Below, piece by piece: positions 1 to 6,192 of a stretch of 6,434 bases of DNA. Each line of letters begins with the position of its first letter. Positions within the stretch are counted from its first letter, which is position 1. The position numbers were made by a program, and so were the translations under genes. The notes beneath the pieces are model-generated. The model was not told where the DNA came from. It saw nothing but the letters and a program-made list of their open reading frames with translations, and ran no database searches. This stretch comes from Nitrospinota bacterium. GTDB lineage: Bacteria > Nitrospinota > Nitrospinia > UBA9942. The DNA is taken from positions 1 to 6,434 of the forward strand of contig DNJG01000038.1 in assembly GCA_003489165.1 (NCBI GenBank). Direction: 5' to 3'.

Positions 1-1
1 T

Positions 2-997
2 GGCATAAAGAAGGACGATATGCCAAAGGTGTTTGAGGAGTTCCGCCAGATAGATTCATCATCAGTCAGGAAAGAGGGGGGGACTGGGCTGGGGATGGCA
101 ATAAGCAGAAAATTTATTGAGCTCCACGGAGGCGAGATATGGGTTGAGAGCAGGCTTGGCAACGGCTCAATATTTCATTTTATTGTTCCAGCAGGTGAGA
201 CAGTTGCAAGAGAAAAGGGAGGGAGGATTGAAAAGGCAATAACTCCGATTGATAAAAAGGAAATGGTTGTAATGGTTATTGATGATGAGGTAAATTCTAT
301 AATCCTTTTCAGCAAGATATTGGAAAGAGAGGGTTATAAAGTTATTGGCATTCACTCTCCTGTGAAGGCGGTTGAGCAGGTAATTGAGCTGATGCCTGAT
401 ATTATTATACTTGATGTAATAATGCCTGGGATTGATGGATGGGATATAATCCAAAAATTAAAATCAAATCCACAGACAAAGGGGATTCCTGTTATATTCT
501 GCAGTATAATGGCTGATAAGAAGAAGGGCTTCAGTCTCGGCGCATCAGAATATCTTGTAAAACCTGTGAGCGATGAAGACCTAATACGGGCATTGAATAG
601 ACTTAACGGCACTATAAAAAATATTCTGGTGATAGACGATAATCCAAGAGATGCAGAACTTGTGGGAAGATTTTTAATTAATCGTGGGTATAATGTAAAG
701 CTTGCATACAGCGGGATGGAGGGTATAAACCAGATAAAGAAATATAATCCGGGGATGATAATAGTTGACCTTATGATGCCTGATATAGATGGATTTGCAG
801 TTATAGAGGAGGTAAAGAGGGACCCTCTTACAAAGGATATGCCTATAATTGTAATATCGGCAAAGGATATTACAGTAGATGATAAAAAAAGGATGAATGG
901 TCATATAGAGGGGTTTATAAGCAAAGGGTTTTTGAGTGAGGAGGAACTTATAGGGCAGGTGATGAATGCATTTGCAAAGGCGGCCAGTAAGATATGA
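2..997 (+). CDS. Hybrid histidine kinase, C-terminal part: HATPase end plus two receiver domains (5' end outside window)
   Basis: The frame is open to the left edge. It already reads GIKKDDMPKVFEEF, the end of a kinase G1 box followed by the F box, so the gene starts upstream and the ATG at 20 is internal. Counting the codon at base 2 as residue 1, 331 residues are visible. Residues 1-65 are the end of a HATPase_c domain, with the ATP-lid/G2 motif GGTGLGMAI at about 26-34. Residues 87-202 are receiver 1: acidic pair D94/D95, phospho-acceptor D138 in ILDVIMPG, S168, K187-P. Residues 207-325 are receiver 2: D212/D213, phospho-acceptor D256 in IVDLMMPD, S286, K308. Both receivers keep the full phosphorylation set, so both should be active. 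No membrane segment or DNA-binding domain is visible; any sensor would be upstream. The kinase probably phosphorylates its own receivers and may exchange phosphate with the next, overlapping gene. Family-level assignment is firm; the signal and target are unknown. Confidence 0.93.
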   Translation, partial: GIKKDDMPKVFEEFRQIDSSSVRKEGGTGLGMAISRKFIELHGGEIWVESRLGNGSIFHFIVPAGETVAREKGGRIEKAITPIDKKEMVVMVIDDEVNSIILFSKILEREGYKVIGIHSPVKAVEQVIELMPDIIILDVIMPGIDGWDIIQKLKSNPQTKGIPVIFCSIMADKKKGFSLGASEYLVKPVSDEDLIRALNRLNGTIKNILVIDDNPRDAELVGRFLINRGYNVKLAYSGMEGINQIKKYNPGMIIVDLMMPDIDGFAVIEEVKRDPLTKDMPIIVISAKDITVDDKKRMNGHIEGFISKGFLSEEELIGQVMNAFAKAASKI

Positions 998-2514
998 AAG
1001 AGAATAATTTTAAAACTATTCTCTATATTGAAGATGACAGGGCAAGTCTGATATTAGTCAGGAGGATATTAGAGTCCCATGGATACAAGCTTATAGAGGC
1101 ATCTAATGCAAAGGACGGCATAAGCAAAGCTGAATCTTATAAACCCGACCTTATACTAATGGATATTAACATACCAGGCATGAATGGATATGAGGTAACG
1201 ACAAAATTAAAGGCTACCTATCATCTATCTTCAATTCCAATAGTTGCCCTTACATCTCTATCAGGTAATGGCGAGAAGGAGATGGCTATAATGGCAGGAT
1301 GTGATGGCTTTATATATAAGCCTATTGATGTGGAAAAATTTCCGAATCTTATAGCTCAGTATCTATCAGGGAAGAAGGATGAAGTGGCACATCAGAAGAA
1401 ATCTGATTATTTGAAGGAATACAGCAGAAGGCTTGTAGCAAGGCTTGAGGAAAAGATAGATGAAGTGTCAAAGGCAGAGAAAGAGTGGGAGGATACCTTT
1501 AATGCCATAGCCGATATGATATCTATCCATGATAAGAATGGGAGGGTTATAAAGGCGAATCTCTCTTTTTATAATAGAGTTGGCATATCTCCTGATAAGG
1601 TTGTGGGACAGATGTGTAATAAGATATTCTACAATCATGATGGAATGAATAATGACTTTCCATGTGACAGAACTATAAAAAGCTTAAAACCCGTATCAAT
1701 TGAGATGCAAAACTCCCATCTTGATGGCGTGTTCCTTGTCAAAACATATCCGATTCTTGATGAAAAAATGGAATTCATCGGTTTTGTGCATGTGGCAATA
1801 GATATTACGGAAAAGAAACAGATGGAGGAGCAGGTTTTACAGATGGAAAAACTCTCCGAGGTTGGTGAGTTAGTTTCAAGTCTGGCTCATGAACTCAACA
1901 ACCCTATAACGGGGATAATGGGTTATATTGAACACATGATGGATTTAGACAAAAGCGAAGAGATAGAAAAGGGATTAAAGGTTATACAAGGAGAGGCGGA
2001 GAGGTCTGCAAAAATAATCCGTTCACTCCTTGATTTTTCCCGCAAACATTCACATGAAAAGGTGGAGATTAATGTAAATAATATGATTGAAACAGTTCTC
2101 ACGCTTAAAGGACACCAGATGAGGAATGACAGCATAAAAATTGTAAGAGAATTTGAAGAACCGGGTCCTATTGTAATTGGGGATTTTAATCAGATCCAGC
2201 AGGTGGTATTAAATATTATAAATAATTCCCATTACGCAATGTACCATCACAAGCAGAAGGGAACGCTTGTCATAAAGACATCTGAAAGTGATTCGTCAGT
2301 TCTATTAATTTTTGAGGATGACGGGATGGGGATTAGGAAGGAAGATATAAAGAGGATATTTGAGAAATTCTTTACAACTAAAGAGGTTGGAAAAGGGACA
2401 GGTCTTGGATTATCTATATGCAAGAAGATTATTGCAGAACATGGCGGGACTATTGAGGTGGAGAGTGAGGTAGGGAAGGGTAGCAGATTTATTGTAAAAC
2501 TGCCAAAGGCATAA
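994..2514 (+). CDS. Soluble REC-PAS histidine kinase (NtrB-like HisKA/HATPase)
   Basis: This is a 506-residue protein. Its ATG overlaps the upstream stop (ATGA, 994-997). The nearest Shine-Dalgarno-like word, AAAGG at 976-980, is too far away to be convincing, so translational coupling is likely. Domains in order: receiver at 7-125 (E13/D14, phospho-acceptor D57 in LMDINIPG, T87, K109-P); charged, probably coiled-coil linker at about 128-165; PAS at about 165-275, with cysteines C208 and C224; HisKA with H299 in SLAHELNNPI; HATPase_c to the end. The HATPase has an N box around N407/N411, DDGMGI at 442-447, F box at 455-460 and GKGTGLGL at 466-473. All catalytic motifs are intact. There are no transmembrane segments or signal peptide, so it acts in the cytosol, probably sensing through PAS. 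The AHELNNP H box resembles NtrB-type kinases. The N-terminal receiver suggests it takes phosphate from another kinase, plausibly the hybrid kinase upstream, and adjusts its own activity. The target regulator is not in the window. The stop codon's last base begins the palindromic repeat block. Confidence 0.95.
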   Translation: MKENNFKTILYIEDDRASLILVRRILESHGYKLIEASNAKDGISKAESYKPDLILMDINIPGMNGYEVTTKLKATYHLSSIPIVALTSLSGNGEKEMAIMAGCDGFIYKPIDVEKFPNLIAQYLSGKKDEVAHQKKSDYLKEYSRRLVARLEEKIDEVSKAEKEWEDTFNAIADMISIHDKNGRVIKANLSFYNRVGISPDKVVGQMCNKIFYNHDGMNNDFPCDRTIKSLKPVSIEMQNSHLDGVFLVKTYPILDEKMEFIGFVHVAIDITEKKQMEEQVLQMEKLSEVGELVSSLAHELNNPITGIMGYIEHMMDLDKSEEIEKGLKVIQGEAERSAKIIRSLLDFSRKHSHEKVEINVNNMIETVLTLKGHQMRNDSIKIVREFEEPGPIVIGDFNQIQQVVLNIINNSHYAMYHHKQKGTLVIKTSESDSSVLLIFEDDGMGIRKEDIKRIFEKFFTTKEVGKGTGLGLSICKKIIAEHGGTIEVESEVGKGSRFIVKLPKA

Positions 2515-2683
2515 GCCACAGAAACACAGAGAAGGAAAAAATAATTTTTGCCACTGACTAACACAGACTTAAGAAAAAGAAAGAAGTTGAGATGTTAAGA
2601 GGATAAGAAGTTAAGTTTCTAAACCTCATAACTTCATAACTTCTTATCTTCTTTTTTTATTTTGTAAGTGTAAGTCTGTGGCT
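2514..2683. repeat. Composite nested palindrome / short tandem repeat element between kinase and metH genes
   Basis: This block fills nearly the whole gene-free gap. Its ends are a 9-bp inverted repeat, AGCCACAGA at 2514-2522 and TCTGTGGCT at 2675-2683. Inside is a 10-bp pair, CACAGACTTA at 2562-2571 and TAAGTCTGTG at 2671-2680, which competes for the same right arm. The core is a hairpin at 2597-2653. The core arms are degenerate octamer tandems: left AGTTGAGA, TGTTAAGA, GGATAAGA, AGTTAAGT (2585-2616); right CATAACTT, CATAACTT, CTTATCTT (2627-2650). The outer layer looks hexameric, with GTAAGT twice at 2664-2675. The left end overlaps the last base of the kinase stop codon, and the right end overlaps a possible GTG start of metH. 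I see no target-site duplication and no ORF, so a MITE is possible but unproven. A locally grown simple repeat is an alternative. Confidence 0.75.
2597..2658 (+). terminator. Terminator-like hairpin after the kinase operon
   Basis: Bases 2597-2613 can pair with 2637-2653 over 17 positions with one G-U. The central 12 bp (GATAAGAAGTTA with TAACTTCTTATC) are perfect, and the loop is 23 nt. Seven T follow or overlap the stem foot (2652-2658), then more AT-rich sequence. The layout is that of an intrinsic terminator closing the two-kinase transcript before metH. The stem is unusually poor in GC and the loop long, so efficiency is doubtful. It is also the core of the palindromic repeat, so it may be a repeat first and a terminator second. 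Confidence 0.45.
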
Positions 2684-2695
2684 AATTTTTTTATT

Positions 2696-5143
2696 ATGAA
2701 AAAGAAATTATTAAAAAGGCTTGAATCGGAGATACTTATTTTAGATGGTGCGACAGGGACAATGCTTCAGAAAAAGGGGATGAAGCCTGGCTCATGTCCT
2801 GAGGAGCTTAATCTGTCAAACCCTGCCATAATAAAAGAGGTGCACAGGGAATATATAGAGGCAGGTGTAGATATCATAACAAGCAATACATTCGGTGGGA
2901 ACAGAATCAAGCTTTCAGAATATGGGATTGAGGGGAAATTGGCTGAGATAAATACTGCTGCTGTAAAGATTGCAAAAGAAGTTGTCGGTTCGGCAGGGTC
3001 AAGAGGGAAAAAATGTCTTGTTATGTCAACCATAGGTCCTACGGGGAAGTTTTTGAAGCCTATCGGGGACTTAAGTTTTGATGATGCATATGCCATTTTT
3101 AAAGAGCAGATTTCTGTCTGTGTCAAGGCGGGTGCGGATATAATTGGATTTGAAACATTCTCTGATATGAAAGAGATAAGGGCAGGATTAATAGCGGCAC
3201 GGGATGTGTCTCCTGATATACCGATACTTGCAATGATGACATTTCAGAATGATATGAGGACAGTTGTTGGGACAGACCCCGAAACAGCCTCTATAGTTTT
3301 AAATGCATTAGGTGCTGACCTCGTCGGCGGAAATTGTAGTCTTGGTCCCGAAGGCCTTATTGAGATATTCAGGAGGATGAATAGTATCAGTCGTAAGCCT
3401 CTTGTATTTCAGCCGAATGCAGGGATGCCTGAACTGTGCAATGGAGTTACCTGTTATCCTGCATTGCCTGAAACCATGGCAGAGTATGCGGTGAAATTTG
3501 CAAAGGAGGGTGTGAATATAATAGGCGGATGCTGTGGCACAACACCTGAACATCTTAAGGCAATAGTTAAGGCGGTAAAGAGGATAAAACCAAGGAAGAG
3601 AAAGATGCCTTCTTATACTGCAGTATCAAGCAGAACAAAGAGTGTATTTTTTGGATATAGTAACCCACCTGTAAGGATTGGTGAGAGAATTAATCCCACA
3701 GGGAAAAAACTATTGTCTGCCGAATTGAAAGAGGGGAATGTATCTATTATCCGCGATGAGGCAAAGAGAGAGGCAGACGCAGGGGCGGATATACTTGATG
3801 TGAATGTGGGGGCACCAAGGGTTGATGAGATTAAGATGATGGAAAAAGCAGTCTTTACGATTCAAGATGCTGTTAATCTTCCATTGATGCTTGATTCAAA
3901 TAATCCTTCTGTTCTGGAGGCAGGTCTTAAGGCTTCAGACGGCAAGGTAATAATAAACTCCGTTAATGGAGAGGAGAAAAGCTTAAAGACCATACTCCCT
4001 CTTGCTAAGAAGTATGGCGCTGCAGTCCTTGGGCTTACCCTTGATGAGAAAGGGATTCCAAAGACCGCCGAGGGGAGATTTAAAATTGCAGATAGAATCT
4101 TAAAAAGGGCTGTAAAGCTCGGCATTCCGAAGGAGGATGTATTGATAGACTGTCTCACGCTTACTGTCAGTGCCGAGCCGACACAGGCATTAGAGACACT
4201 GAAGGCATTAAAGATGATAAAAGGAAGACTTGGACTATCAACAATTCTTGGTGTGAGTAATGTTTCATTTGGACTGCCTTCCCGTCCAATAATTAATTCT
4301 ACATTTCTGACAATGGCATTGGAGTCAGGGCTTGATGCATCAATTATAAACCCTATGGACAGCAGGATGATGGAGGCATTTGATGCCTCTCTTGTCCTGA
4401 TTAACAGGGATTTGAGGGCAGAGAGATATATAAAAAGATATGCACAGAAGACAGAAGACAGAAGTCAGAAGACAGAAGTTGAAGAAAAACCAAAAACAAT
4501 AACTGAAAGACTTAAAAGGGCAATCATTGAAGGAGATAAAGAAAGGATTGCTGTATTGGTGGACGAGGCGTTAAAGGAAGGAATGAAGCCAATGGATGTG
4601 AGCAGTATTGCACTCATACCAGGACTTGAAGAGGTTGGGAGGAGGTTTGAAAAGGGGATATATTTTCTCCCCCAGATTATACTCTCTGCAGAGACAATGC
4701 AGTCTGCCTTCGGGAGATTGAAGCTGGAATTTAAAAAGACTGAATTTGCCTCTCTTGGAAAAGTTGTTATGGCAACAGTGCAGGGGGATATACATGACAT
4801 TGGAAAAAATATTGTCTGCACATTATTGCAGAATTATGGGTTTGATGTAATAGACCTCGGCAAGAATGTGCCGGCTAAGACAATTTTAGATGAAGCAGTC
4901 CAGAGAGATGCAGATATTGTAGGACTCTCGGCACTTATGACGACTACAATGGTTGAGATGGAGAGTGTAATAAGGCTTTTCAGGTCGGAAGGGGTTGAGT
5001 TGCCTATAATGGTAGGCGGTGCAGTCCTTACGCGGAAATATGCAGAGGAGATAGGGGCGGATGGATATGCAAAAGATGCAATGGAGGCTGTGGCAAAGGC
5101 AAAGGAGTTAATGAGTTTAAGAGTTGAGGAGTTAAAGAAGTGA
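2696..5143 (+). CDS. metH: Cobalamin-dependent methionine synthase lacking the AdoMet activation domain
   Basis: Transfers the methyl group of 5-methyl-tetrahydrofolate through cob(I)alamin to homocysteine, in the cytosol. The 815 residues run as follows. The homocysteine methyltransferase barrel (about 5-295) has LDGATGTML near the N-terminus and zinc ligands C214 (GGNC) and C279/C280 (GGCCG). The pterin-binding barrel (about 325-575) has RIGERINPTG, DVNVGAP and MLDSNNP. The cobalamin cap covers about 600-685. The Rossmann cobalamin domain (about 690-805) has the lower-ligand motif GDIHDIG (D698, H700, G703), GLSALMTT and a GGA motif. E. coli MetH is about 1,227 residues; the final roughly 330-residue reactivation module is absent, so reactivation must come from another protein, not seen here. 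The ATG at 2696 is chosen because it gives a typical N-terminus; a GTG at 2678 lies inside the repeat arm and would add MANFFI. Neither has a clear Shine-Dalgarno. A heptamer repeat encodes the interdomain linker and octamer repeats encode the C-terminal tail. It is followed 18 bp later by metF. Confidence 0.96.
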   Translation: MKKKLLKRLESEILILDGATGTMLQKKGMKPGSCPEELNLSNPAIIKEVHREYIEAGVDIITSNTFGGNRIKLSEYGIEGKLAEINTAAVKIAKEVVGSAGSRGKKCLVMSTIGPTGKFLKPIGDLSFDDAYAIFKEQISVCVKAGADIIGFETFSDMKEIRAGLIAARDVSPDIPILAMMTFQNDMRTVVGTDPETASIVLNALGADLVGGNCSLGPEGLIEIFRRMNSISRKPLVFQPNAGMPELCNGVTCYPALPETMAEYAVKFAKEGVNIIGGCCGTTPEHLKAIVKAVKRIKPRKRKMPSYTAVSSRTKSVFFGYSNPPVRIGERINPTGKKLLSAELKEGNVSIIRDEAKREADAGADILDVNVGAPRVDEIKMMEKAVFTIQDAVNLPLMLDSNNPSVLEAGLKASDGKVIINSVNGEEKSLKTILPLAKKYGAAVLGLTLDEKGIPKTAEGRFKIADRILKRAVKLGIPKEDVLIDCLTLTVSAEPTQALETLKALKMIKGRLGLSTILGVSNVSFGLPSRPIINSTFLTMALESGLDASIINPMDSRMMEAFDASLVLINRDLRAERYIKRYAQKTEDRSQKTEVEEKPKTITERLKRAIIEGDKERIAVLVDEALKEGMKPMDVSSIALIPGLEEVGRRFEKGIYFLPQIILSAETMQSAFGRLKLEFKKTEFASLGKVVMATVQGDIHDIGKNIVCTLLQNYGFDVIDLGKNVPAKTILDEAVQRDADIVGLSALMTTTMVEMESVIRLFRSEGVELPIMVGGAVLTRKYAEEIGADGYAKDAMEAVAKAKELMSLRVEELKK
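4445..4486 (+). repeat. Heptamer tandem repeat inside metH, coding for an interdomain linker
   Basis: Six consecutive 7-mers are visible: CAGAAGA, CAGAAGA, CAGAAGT, CAGAAGA, CAGAAGT, TGAAGAA. The last is degenerate. They encode QKTEDRSQKTEVEE, a hydrophilic charged stretch between the pterin-binding barrel and the cobalamin cap. Because 7 is not a multiple of 3, the peptide repeats only every 21 bases (QKTEDRS, then QKTEVEE). This points to a DNA-level repeat that happens to be read through, rather than selection for a peptide motif. The frame stays open on both sides and the flanking domains are intact. Confidence 0.85.
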
Positions 5144-5144
5144 C
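5105..5144 (+). repeat. Octamer tandem repeat forming the 3' end and stop codon of metH
   Basis: Five 8-mers run in register: GAGTTAAT, GAGTTTAA, GAGTTGAG, GAGTTAAA, GAAGTGAC. The first four share GAGTT and the last is degenerate. They encode the final residues after the cobalamin domain (ELMSLRVEELKK) and contain the TGA stop at 5141-5143. The words resemble the octamers in the 2585-2616 arm (AGTTGAGA, AGTTAAGT), so the two sites may belong to one repeat family. The boundary with metF follows immediately. Confidence 0.75.
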
Positions 5145-5161
5145 AAAGATAAAAAGGTTAT

Positions 5162-6115
5162 ATGAAATTTATAGAAAAGATAAAAAACTCAGACAGGGTA
5201 TTATTTACGCTGGAGATAGTTCCGCCTGAAAAGGGTTACAGCCTCAGAGAACTCTTTGATACTATAGAAAGTGTAAAGGAATTTAGTCCTGCAGTCATTG
5301 ATGTTACCTACCACAGGGCTGATTGTATACAGGTTAGAGATAAAAATGGCTTAACCATAAAGACGATGAAGAGAAAGAGGCCCGGGACTGTAGGAATCTG
5401 CTCTGCAATAATTAATAAGTTCGGCATTGATCCCATCCCCCATATAATCTGCGGAGGTTTTACAAAGGAGGAGGTAGAGGATATATTGATTGACCTCCAT
5501 TTTCTCGGTATAAATAATCTCTTGCTGCTTCAGGGGGATAAATTGGCAGACGAGCCTCACTTTATGTCAACGAAAGGGGGATATTCCTATGCGTATGAGC
5601 TCGTTGAAAGTGTCTCTAATATGAATAAGGGATTGTTTCTTGGCGATGAGACGATTATGGAAGAGAAGTTTGATTTCTGCATCGGGGTTGCAGGGTATCC
5701 TGAAAAGCATTATGCGGCAAAGAGCTTTGAAGAAGACCTGAAAAATTTAAAGAACAAGGTTGATAAGGGGGCAGACTATATAGTCACCCAGATGTTTTTT
5801 GATAATCAGAAATATTTCAATTTTGTAAGAGAGGCGAGGAGGCTCGGAATTTCTGTTCCGATAATCCCGGGCATTAAGCCTATAACAAGCAAGAAACAGC
5901 TCAAGATTGTGCCGCAGAAATTCTTTACAGATATTCCTGTGGAATTGTCAAGGGAGATTAATTCATCCGATGATAGTGAAAGAATAAAAGAGATTGGCAT
6001 ACAATGGTGTGTAGAGCAGTGCAAGGAGCTTATGAAAAATAAAGTTCCGGCACTTCACTTTTACACACTGGGAAAGGCTTATCCGACTGTTGATGTCTTA
6101 AGAAGAATCTTTTAA
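5162..6115 (+). CDS. metF: 5,10-methylenetetrahydrofolate reductase
   Basis: A flavin (FAD) enzyme that reduces 5,10-methylene-tetrahydrofolate to 5-methyl-tetrahydrofolate, the methyl donor used by MetH directly upstream. The 317 residues form one TIM barrel. By motif comparison with E. coli MetF, E18 in TLEIVPP matches the catalytic Glu28. D126 in LLQGD matches Asp120, and Q210 in TQMFFD matches Gln183. H94 in PHIICGG and HFYTLGK at 299-305 also fit. Motifs VTYHR, RKRPGTVGIC and GVAGYPEKH recall the MetF variety I know from Bacteroidota, somewhat longer than the enterobacterial enzyme (about 296 residues). The ATG at 5162 has an AAAGG at 5153-5157, four bases upstream, a slightly short spacing. 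The 18-bp gap to metH argues for co-transcription. No MetV-like partner is visible. The electron donor (NADH or other) cannot be read from the sequence. The enzyme could also serve a Wood-Ljungdahl methyl branch, but nothing else of that pathway is in the window. Confidence 0.96.
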   Translation: MKFIEKIKNSDRVLFTLEIVPPEKGYSLRELFDTIESVKEFSPAVIDVTYHRADCIQVRDKNGLTIKTMKRKRPGTVGICSAIINKFGIDPIPHIICGGFTKEEVEDILIDLHFLGINNLLLLQGDKLADEPHFMSTKGGYSYAYELVESVSNMNKGLFLGDETIMEEKFDFCIGVAGYPEKHYAAKSFEEDLKNLKNKVDKGADYIVTQMFFDNQKYFNFVREARRLGISVPIIPGIKPITSKKQLKIVPQKFFTDIPVELSREINSSDDSERIKEIGIQWCVEQCKELMKNKVPALHFYTLGKAYPTVDVLRRIF

Positions 6116-6120
6116 AAGAG

Positions 6121-6192
6121 AGTGTCAGTAATTAGTGTCAGTGTCAGTTAAAGAAATTGATTTTCTTCTCACACTCACACTGACACTTACAC
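6121..6192. repeat. Hexamer-based palindromic repeat between convergent metF and SPASM genes
   Basis: The left side carries GTGTCA words at 6122-6127, 6135-6140 and 6141-6146. The right side carries four in-register hexamers, TCACAC, TCACAC, TGACAC, TTACAC (6169-6192). AGTGTCAGTGT at 6134-6144 is the exact reverse complement of ACACTGACACT at 6177-6187. The right arm contains the stop codon of the minus-strand gene (6187-6189). Its design, short-period words arranged as a palindrome at a gene boundary, copies that of the 2514-2683 block with a different word. No gene lies in 6116-6186. Confidence 0.75.
6134..6187. terminator. Possible bidirectional terminator hairpin between convergent genes
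   Basis: The stem is an 11-bp perfect arm (6134-6144 with 6177-6187). After one C/C mismatch come 3 bp (6146-6148 with 6173-6175). An apical 6-bp stem, AAGAAA 6151-6156 with TTTCTT 6162-6167, closes it. It sits where two convergent transcripts, metF (+) and the SPASM gene (-), must end. Neither side has a strong T tract: the plus side reads CTGTTCCTTT beyond the stem and the minus side only CTCTTTTA further out. The terminator role is therefore inferred mainly from position. Confidence 0.35.

Noticed and set aside
20..22. ATG at 20 as the true start of the first kinase gene
   Set aside because: Codons before it (GIKKDD) continue the kinase G1/F-box region in frame to the window edge, and a HATPase domain cannot begin there.
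207..325. Receiver 2 of the first kinase being degenerate because the conserved lysine is followed by Gly instead of Pro (residue numbers, protein 1)
   Set aside because: The lysine itself, both acidic residues and the phospho-acceptor are present, and K-G is, as I recall, usual in the last receiver of HATPase-REC-REC proteins.
2585..2650. CRISPR array or riboswitch in the kinase-metH gap
   Set aside because: The units are 6-8 bp and contiguous, with no 25-40 bp repeats or spacers. I could not recognise conserved cobalamin or SAM riboswitch cores.
2678..2680. GTG at 2678 as the metH start
   Set aside because: It lies inside the right arm of the palindrome, adds a non-family MANFFI extension and has no better ribosome site. 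ATG 2696 gives a typical MetH N-terminus. Not fully excluded.
2515..2695. A sigma-70 promoter for metH in the gap
   Set aside because: No -35/-10 pair with acceptable spacing stood out. AT-rich hexamers such as TTGTAA 2662 and TAATTT 2683 are too poorly spaced and too close to the start codon.
2767..3126. Long antisense open frames under metH, the kinases and metF
   Set aside because: They shadow strongly conserved plus-strand genes, show no recognisable domains and have low-complexity composition expected of complementary frames.
2696..5143. metH as a truncated pseudogene
   Set aside because: All four domains have intact motifs, metF follows at operon spacing, and MetH proteins of this length without an activation domain are known.
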